From IMG/VR virus record IMGVR_UViG_3300025030_000352, positions 1-28,629 of that record: 28,629 bases of DNA. The stretch is one strand, 5' to 3'. The position numbers were made by a program, and so were the translations under genes. The stretch is from a virus. This document shows positions 24,172 to 28,629 of this stretch, one piece after another. Position 1 is the stretch's first letter, and each line of letters opens with the position of its first letter. The notes beneath the pieces were generated by a model. It did not search any database. It saw only the letters and a program-made list of their open reading frames with translations, and was not told the DNA's origin.

Positions 24172-24315
24172 ATGCCAGAAAAAAAGCAGGTCATTGTCAA
24201 GTGCCCGCAGTGCGGGAAGGGGTATCGCGTTCAGACCGGCGCGTCAGGTAAAAGCCGGTGCACTATCTGCGGGTATCGCGGAGATACGCAGGAATTTTTA
24301 CAACCCAAAGAGTAG
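24172..24315 (+). CDS. Small zinc-ribbon protein, plus cassette gene 4 (47 aa)
   Basis: The best start is the ATG at 24172, close behind AAAGGAGGTCAACC; the frame is open further upstream but without a good start. The 47 residues are MPEKKQVIVKCPQCGKGYRV, then QTGASGKSRCTICGYRGDTQ and a short tail. Two CxxC pairs (CPQC and CTIC, 18 residues between pairs) form a clear zinc ribbon. Such small proteins bind nucleic acids or other proteins, and phages often use them as transcription or translation factors. The gene is followed by an intrinsic terminator. Confidence 0.75.
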   Translation: MPEKKQVIVKCPQCGKGYRVQTGASGKSRCTICGYRGDTQEFLQPKE

Positions 24316-24321
24316 TCTCGC

Positions 24322-24355
24322 GCCCCCGTTCACTATTGGCGGGGGCACTCTTTTT
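24322..24355 (+). terminator. Intrinsic terminator of the plus cassette
   Basis: GCCCCCG (24322-24328) and CGGGGGC (24340-24346) form a GC-rich stem with an 11-base loop, followed by ACTC and TTTTT. It ends the plus-strand operon 6 bases after the zinc-ribbon stop. It overlaps the 3' end of the convergent minus-strand gene. Confidence 0.78.
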
Positions 24356-24509
24356 CTGAGGCTGGATAAAGAGTCTGACAAAAAATCTTCAGGTCAACAG
24401 GTGGAACATAAATTTTATCTACCACCCTGACAATCTCTGGCTTGCCAGTCAACCTCCCCGCCCAAAAACAAGCAATTCCAATCATAATCATAATCCCAAA
24501 CATTCTCAT
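24333..24509 (-). CDS. Small membrane-anchored protein (58 aa), spanin- or accessory-like
   Basis: The ATG at 24509 overlaps the upstream TGA as ATGA and is chosen over a GTG at 24518. The protein begins with one hydrophobic helix (MRMFGIMIMIGIACFWAGRL), followed by a soluble part (TGKPEIVRVVDKIYVPPVDL, then KIFCQTLYPASEKECPRQ). A single N-terminal helix with a short Pro/Cys-containing tail resembles small lysis accessory proteins, but there is no lipobox followed by a mature Cys, so a classical o-spanin is not supported. It lies in tandem with a two-helix membrane protein. Function uncertain. Confidence 0.6.
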   Translation of the reverse strand: MRMFGIMIMIGIACFWAGRLTGKPEIVRVVDKIYVPPVDLKIFCQTLYPASEKECPRQ

Positions 24510-24757
24510 CGCCTCCACCCCTCCCTACTCCTAATCATCCCCGCAACCACACTAACCACTAAAAAAATCAGGCTAAACACTCCCACAATCAGCAAAACCG
24601 GCATACGCACCCCCTCCCACCAGGCTTCATAACGGTCAATCCAAAGATACCAGCCGCCCTCAACCAGCCAGACAATGACCCCGGCGAAAAATCTTCCCAG
24701 CAAAACCCACAATCCCAGGCTGATTAATAATACAGGTAGAAATATATACCAACGCAT
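24506..24757 (-). CDS. Small two-helix membrane protein, holin-like candidate
   Basis: This 83-residue protein has two strong hydrophobic helices (MRWYIFLPVLLISLGLWVLL and MPVLLIVGVFSLIFLVVSVV). They are separated by a Trp-rich amphipathic loop (VWLVEGGWYLWIDRYEAWWE) and followed by a basic tail (MIRSREGWRR). GGAGGTGAG precedes the ATG. Size, two-helix layout and charged C-terminus fit a holin or other phage membrane protein, and the next gene also encodes a membrane-anchored protein. No endolysin is visible nearby, so the lysis role is only a candidate. Confidence 0.65.
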   Translation of the reverse strand: MRWYIFLPVLLISLGLWVLLGRFFAGVIVWLVEGGWYLWIDRYEAWWEGVRMPVLLIVGVFSLIFLVVSVVAGMIRSREGWRR

Positions 24758-24791
24758 AGCTCACCTCCAAAAGTAATTCCCTCCGTGATTC

Positions 24792-24836
24792 CCTCCGTGG
24801 CCCCCTACATACAGGAAGATTATATATATATTATTA
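24792..24836 (+). repeat. Bipartite noncoding repeat, copy 2
   Basis: CCTCCGTGGCCCCCTACATA continuing CAGGAA (24792-24817), then ATTATATATATATTATTA (24819-24836), matches copy 1 at 23291-23351. It is preceded by a short tandem duplication of TTCCCTCCGTG (around 24777-24800) and runs directly into an ATATT tandem array. Confidence 0.7.
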
Positions 24837-24890
24837 TATTATATTATATTATATTATATTATATTATATTATATTATATTATATTATATT
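24834..24890. repeat. ATATT pentanucleotide tandem repeat
   Basis: About eleven perfect copies of the five-base unit ATATT run to 24890, ending at the stop codon of the minus-strand gene at 24889. The array is pure A/T and would melt easily. It may be a DNA-unwinding element, a slippage-prone phase-variable tract, or simple-sequence noise. Confidence 0.85.
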
Positions 24891-25194
24891 AAGTAATTTT
24901 CACCAATTTCCCCCCAAACATCTCCCTTACCTGGTTAACCTCCCGCGGAATCGCGCCACGCTCTACCAGAGCGCTTAGGATAGCGTTTTTTTGCTCCTCC
25001 GGCATAATCTCCCACTTCTGGTCAACCTGCGCTTCGAGCGCCCTGAAGGCCTTTAAATGGGGGGCATTATCCAGCCCTTGGGCTTCTCGTTTAGCCAACC
25101 AGGCGGCCCCGGCCCGGAATTTGGCGTATAGGGCCAAAAATGCCTGGTTATCCGGCTTTTGCTCGGCCTCTTGGTTTTTTAGCTCTTGGAACAT
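24889..25194 (-). CDS. Uncharacterised helical protein
   Basis: This 101-residue protein is mostly helical, with Ala/Glu/Lys repeats (MFQELKNQEAEQKPDNQAFL, then LYAKFRAGAAWLAKREAQGL, and ALEAQVDQKWEIMPEEQKNA) and no membrane or catalytic motif. GGAG lies about 6 bases before the ATG. It overlaps the preceding gene by 47 bases in another frame. Its stop codon abuts the ATATT array. No function is recognised; position downstream of the primase-helicase suggests a role in replication or early regulation. Confidence 0.68.
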   Translation of the reverse strand: MFQELKNQEAEQKPDNQAFLALYAKFRAGAAWLAKREAQGLDNAPHLKAFRALEAQVDQKWEIMPEEQKNAILSALVERGAIPREVNQVREMFGGKLVKIT

Positions 25195-25339
25195 TTGGTC
25201 TCCTTTCTAATGGTTTAAAGTCTTCTCTATATTCCGCCATCCTGCAACTGTTTTCAGGTTTACGAAGATAAATTATACAATCATCTTTAGTTTTGCGGCA
25301 GATTCCGTTTAGTTCTTTAAAAGTGCAATTTTCTTTCAT
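25148..25339 (-). CDS. Small Cys-containing protein
   Basis: The ATG at 25339 is taken as the start (MKENCTFKELNGICRKTKDD); a GTG at 25354 adds five residues. Four cysteines (C-x8-C-x6-C-x10-C) in the first half could form a small metal site. The rest is a basic Pro/Arg/Lys tail (RRPNVPRAKKPRGRAKAG) suited to nucleic-acid contact. The ribosome site is modest (GGAAG). The gene overlaps its downstream neighbour by 47 bases. Function not recognised. Confidence 0.55.
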   Translation of the reverse strand: MKENCTFKELNGICRKTKDDCIIYLRKPENSCRMAEYREDFKPLERRPNVPRAKKPRGRAKAG

Positions 25340-25382
25340 ATTTTTTTCTTCCACACCCCCACACCCCCCGAATTGTCAAAAA

Positions 25383-25679
25383 GTAGGAGTTCGGTAGGAG
25401 TTCAAACCCAAAAGTAGGAGTTCAAAGTCCTACCCTTAACCCATTACTTTTTAACGATTTACAACAAAAAAATACAGAAGTAGGAGTGGTAGAGCCCAAA
25501 ACATATGTGTGCGTCTGTGCGTGAATAATATTCATCAGACCCCCAAAATTATTTTTTCTCGCAAAATATGTATTTTGAACTCCTACACTCATACTTTTGT
25601 TGTAACCCATTGATTTATCTATCTTTAAGGGTAGGAGTTGGACTCCTACCGAACTCCTACCGAACTCCTACGCTCCTAC
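25383..25679. repeat. Iteron array (GTAGGAGTT), candidate replication origin
   Basis: About eleven copies of GTAGGAGT(T), or its complement AACTCCTAC, lie in this region. On the plus strand, direct copies start at 25383, 25394, 25414, 25480 and 25631. Inverted copies start at about 25427 (degenerate), 25578, 25641, 25652, 25663 and 25672. Several neighbours are spaced 11 bp apart, about one helical turn. The two ends form a large imperfect inverted repeat (CAAAAAGTAGGAGTTCGG and its complement), and AT-rich sequence fills the middle. The array begins inside the last codons of the primase-helicase gene. Phased, symmetric iterons beside a replication gene are typical of an origin; a regulatory operator array is the alternative. 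Confidence 0.7.
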
Positions 25680-28145
25680 TTTTGGCGAGGTTAGCTCTTT
25701 AAGCCGTTCCGAACTGGCTTCAAAATCAAAAACTACGCAACTAAGGTTATGATTATTTATTTTTTTCTGGACCATTGTATCCACGAATCCCGGCTCATCT
25801 TTTAGGTAATCTCTAATCGCGGACTGTTTAAAAGGTGGTTCACGCCTACGCCTTTGATAATCTTCTGCCCAGTCGTTATATAGGCCGTGTAGATATATAT
25901 AGATTTTTCCGTCATTATCTTGTAACCAATAGTCATCCTTGAGCCTACCTTTGACTTTTAACGCCAGCAGGTCATCGAAAAACATTGAGGTCATCGTTTC
26001 CGACCTATTTTCCTGGGCTGTGCGCTCCGTTTCCGCAACCACCCACTCCGCGAAGTTTAGATCCGACTCCCCAAATACCGCGGCATAACCGGCAACTGCT
26101 ATGGCGTAGTTTATGGATACCCTGGCATTGCGTCTTTTGGAGGCGAAATATTGCGTAGCTTCCTCTAAAACCCTCAGAAAAACCAAAGAAAGGGCTTTTT
26201 TGCGCCTCAAAACATCGTAGGCGAACCAGGAGAAATTGATTTTATTCTCCATACACCAGCGCAAATGTTCTTTGTTGCGGGCTTTTTCGCTGATGAAAAT
26301 CGGGATACAACGCTCCAGGAGCGCGGCATCGTGCGGGGTTTCCTCACCACCAAAGCAAACTGTGCCTCTAATCTTAACCTCCCTAATTCCAAACTCTGTC
26401 TTTAACCCCTTACCTGCCGATTGGCGGTTATAAACATTGCGGAAAAAGCCGTCTTTGGCCTGGGCCTTCTCCGTGTTGCGGTAATCATCAAACATCACCG
26501 GCAAGCTGGAAAAATACCCCAAATACCGGCCTGCGGCTACCGTGGTGGTGCTCTCTATACTGTAACCCTCCCCCTCTATACCCAGGCAGGCCAATATCCA
26601 GGAGAGGACTTTTGTCTTGCCCGAACCCTTGAGGCCCCGCAGATAAAGGAATGGGAAACAACCGTGGAGTTTAAAAACTTCGGCCATAAACAAATTAGCC
26701 GCCATCCAACCCAGACAAAGATTTGCTTGCATAGGATTTATGGTATCGGACAGCCTGGTTTTAAATTCACCAATATCAAATTGATTGAGACTAAGCGCGG
26801 GAACGCCGGAATTGATTGTGTTTTTGCCCGTGGTAACCACAATGCCGATAGGCCGTATACCCCGCCGTTCTGTCCAGAATATACCATTTTCATCGGGCCG
26901 GAGTTCTGAGCCGTCATTTTTAATCGCCACATTGCCGAATAACCACATCTTCTCATCGTCCAGCCATCCTATGTGGTCATATTCCACGATAAACCGCATA
27001 TCCTCGGCATTGACAAATTCCGACTCCCATAATACCAGGAGGTCATCCGGCTTACCTTTCCAAACATAATTCCCCGCTTTCCAGCAGAATGTCCGGAAAG
27101 CGTCGTTGTTCATTTCTTCGGCGGTAATGGAGAGGGATTTTGATTTTCCGCCGCTTTTGTGCGTAAGCACTACCTCCCTGATTAACCCCTCCGAGGTATC
27201 GTGGATAGCGATTATAGAGAGAGTAAAATTTGATATTTCTTCGGGGAATGGCTCGCCGTTGCGGTATCGTGTAGCCACATAACAGCCGTGGGCAATGCTA
27301 ATATGCGAACGGAAATACCTTTTGTCCTTTTTCTTGCGGATAATCTTCTGGGCTTCTTTCGGCAGGATGTCAAAATACTCTTTCGCGGATAGAGCAGAAG
27401 CGATGACTTGCTTAATATCATCAGCGGTTCTGCCTTGCGCTAACGCGCCATCCAGGTCAATTTTGCCATTAACCCGCCAGCCCTCCGGCAATACTCCTAT
27501 GCGGACAGACTTACCCTCTCGCTCCAGGAGATAAGCCATTAGGTAACTGTAATACTCCGTGTCATAGCGTTGAGCGGGATTGGCTTTGTAGTTTGGCAGT
27601 CCTGCTTCGGATTTGTTTTCCGAATCGTAAATGATACAGATGTCTCTGATTTGACGGTCATTAAGCGCCTTCACCAGCTCCGGGAAATGCTCACCGGAAA
27701 ATGAACCAACGCCAGGCAGGGCGATAGCGTCAAAACCTAACTGTGCCGCCGCCACCGCTTTGAATTCCCCTTCTGTAATAATGAGATTTTTCCCCCAGGA
27801 AGCGACGTAAACTTGTATGCCGGTGTCTTTTAACCCGAATTTGTGTGGTCGTAGTAGAGTAACAGTGCCGTCATCAATGTATGGTATAATAATTTTGTCA
27901 GCCAGAAGCTGGGGATTAAGGGTGGGGGATTTGCCGGTGTTAATCATCACTCCGGCGGCAAGTAGTGCGTCTGGCGTGAAAGATTTATTTAATTCCGCTT
28001 CCGTTTTGAGCAGATATTCTCCGCCGCTGAAAAACCTGAATTTATCTATCGTCTCATCGGTGAATCCTCTCTTTTCTTTTAGCTCTTTGCGGTGGGCGGA
28101 GGTAAGTATTCCTTGGGCACAAATAGATTCATATATGGATTGCAT
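25668..28145 (-). CDS. Primase-helicase: TOPRIM plus P-loop ATPase
   Basis: This 825-residue replication protein has an N-terminal TOPRIM-like domain of the DUF3854 type. Its parts are KIIIPYIDDGTVTLLRPHKF, then NLIITEGEFKAVAAAQLGFD with the TOPRIM Glu125, GVGSFSGEHF, and ICIIYDSENKS with Asp174/Glu176. A middle region follows, with WESEFVNAEDMRFIVEYDHIG. The P-loop ATPase of the DUF927/D5-like helicase type has Walker A GLKGSGKT (residues 504-511, Lys510) and Walker B LPVMFDDY (Asp553/554), followed by a conserved CFGGEETPHDAALLERCIP arginine-finger-like segment. It would prime and unwind DNA at the origin. AAGGA precedes the ATG. The last codons lie inside the iteron array. Domain names are from recognition, not a search. 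Confidence 0.85.
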   Translation of the reverse strand: MQSIYESICAQGILTSAHRKELKEKRGFTDETIDKFRFFSGGEYLLKTEAELNKSFTPDALLAAGVMINTGKSPTLNPQLLADKIIIPYIDDGTVTLLRPHKFGLKDTGIQVYVASWGKNLIITEGEFKAVAAAQLGFDAIALPGVGSFSGEHFPELVKALNDRQIRDICIIYDSENKSEAGLPNYKANPAQRYDTEYYSYLMAYLLEREGKSVRIGVLPEGWRVNGKIDLDGALAQGRTADDIKQVIASALSAKEYFDILPKEAQKIIRKKKDKRYFRSHISIAHGCYVATRYRNGEPFPEEISNFTLSIIAIHDTSEGLIREVVLTHKSGGKSKSLSITAEEMNNDAFRTFCWKAGNYVWKGKPDDLLVLWESEFVNAEDMRFIVEYDHIGWLDDEKMWLFGNVAIKNDGSELRPDENGIFWTERRGIRPIGIVVTTGKNTINSGVPALSLNQFDIGEFKTRLSDTINPMQANLCLGWMAANLFMAEVFKLHGCFPFLYLRGLKGSGKTKVLSWILACLGIEGEGYSIESTTTVAAGRYLGYFSSLPVMFDDYRNTEKAQAKDGFFRNVYNRQSAGKGLKTEFGIREVKIRGTVCFGGEETPHDAALLERCIPIFISEKARNKEHLRWCMENKINFSWFAYDVLRRKKALSLVFLRVLEEATQYFASKRRNARVSINYAIAVAGYAAVFGESDLNFAEWVVAETERTAQENRSETMTSMFFDDLLALKVKGRLKDDYWLQDNDGKIYIYLHGLYNDWAEDYQRRRREPPFKQSAIRDYLKDEPGFVDTMVQKKINNHNLSCVVFDFEASSERLKELTSPKVGA

Positions 28146-28202
28146 TATGATTCCTTTCGGTGGGACAGCGGTTCTCGATAGAGCGCTTTGACTGTTTGTT
28201 AT

Positions 28203-28629
28203 TTAATACGGCCTGGCTTCTTCCTGTGGCTGGCCCGATTCTTCGCCTTGCGACCCCTCCTCGTGTGTCTTTATCTCTTTGCCGCGGAATTGCTCATACC
28301 ACGCCTCGGCAATGGTGAAATCCTCCTTGTTCGCTTTGCCAATCGGCGCGACATCAAGGATATAATATTTTATCCCATCCTTGTCAGCCTGTTTAACTTT
28401 CAGCGCGTATGTTTTGGAGAACATATCGCCTCCGCTAAACTGCGCCAGGGAGATAAGCTTTTTCCCCGCCTTGTAGCTGGTCTTGGAAAAACTCAAAACC
28501 ACCGGCATTGGCACATAGGGGAAATAACAGAGGAAATTCATTGTCTTGATTGCCGTCGGCTTTGAACCGTCTTCGCTAAACCGGCACTCGACAGTGCGCG
28601 GGTCGGCGGGGTCATTAGTCCGCCAGATT
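28203..28629 (-). CDS. Unassigned phage protein, 5' end cut by window edge
   Basis: The frame is open to the right edge, so the start lies outside; at least 141 residues are present. The visible part includes ECRFSEDGSKPTAIKTMNFL, YVPMPVVLSFSKTSYKAGKK, a GGDMFSKTYALKVKQ stretch, and YYILDVAPIGKANKEDFTIA, ending in an acidic Gln/Glu-rich tail (THEEGSQGEESGQPQEEARP). A beta-rich core with an acidic tail, next to a primase-helicase, recalls single-strand-DNA-binding-type phage proteins. That is a guess; I do not recognise the family with confidence. Confidence 0.65.
   Translation of the reverse strand, partial: IWRTNDPADPRTVECRFSEDGSKPTAIKTMNFLCYFPYVPMPVVLSFSKTSYKAGKKLISLAQFSGGDMFSKTYALKVKQADKDGIKYYILDVAPIGKANKEDFTIAEAWYEQFRGKEIKTHEEGSQGEESGQPQEEARPY

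Noticed and set aside
24056-24430. 124-codon plus-strand frame over the cassette genes
   Set aside because: It overlaps two better-supported genes and the terminator, has no good ribosome site, and loses the clear zinc-ribbon coding frame.
25422-25610. 62-codon minus-strand frame inside the iteron array
   Set aside because: Its sequence is made of iteron copies and AT-rich DNA, it lacks a good ribosome site, and the array is better explained as a noncoding site.
25383-25679. CRISPR-like array
   Set aside because: Repeats are only 8-9 bp, occur in both orientations, and lack uniform spacers; iterons fit better.

Overview
This window is a stretch of a tailed double-stranded DNA phage (or prophage) with a short, podovirus-like tail. 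It carries a terminase pair, a portal, an N4-gp56/DUF4043-like major capsid protein, a head-tail adaptor, a nozzle-like tail protein and large ejection proteins. No tail tube, sheath or tape-measure gene is visible. The host cannot be named. Strong Shine-Dalgarno sites, textbook sigma70-type promoters, Sec-type signal peptides and an O-antigen ligase/polymerase-like membrane protein point to a diderm bacterium. No tRNA, integrase, lysogeny repressor or CRISPR array is visible. Both ends of the window cut through genes.

Layout, following transcription from right to left on the minus strand. 28629-25668: the end of an unassigned gene and a TOPRIM-ATPase primase-helicase, followed by about 300 bp of phased GTAGGAGTT iterons that look like a replication origin. 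25354-24333: four small genes, two encoding membrane proteins, interrupted by an ATATT tandem repeat. 23521-24315: a divergent plus-strand cluster of four small unknown genes with its own promoter and intrinsic terminator. The block 23521-24757 lies between two direct copies of a bipartite noncoding repeat. 23224-23196: a consensus promoter for the late operon.

The late operon runs from 23160 to the left edge: TerS, a small ORF, TerL, two small proteins, portal, three small proteins, an intrinsic terminator, a scaffold candidate, the major capsid protein, two paralogous small beta proteins with signal peptides, an O-antigen ligase-like polytopic protein, a C2H2 zinc-finger protein started at TTG, a coiled-coil protein, adaptor, nozzle, a virion protein, a GNAT-like small protein, two ejection-type proteins, a 1729-residue polyvalent protein with ADP-ribosyltransferase-like and HExxH protease segments, a small beta protein, and the start of a fibre-like protein that again has a signal peptide. 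Genes are packed with ATGA, TAATG or TTGA overlaps, so translational coupling is widespread.

The most unusual aspects are the three exported-looking proteins plus a polysaccharide ligase/polymerase-like enzyme inside a virion operon (a possible surface-remodelling or exclusion module), a 133-bp insertion carrying a LamG fragment between adaptor and nozzle genes with a 22-bp flanking duplication, and the iteron array behind the primase-helicase.
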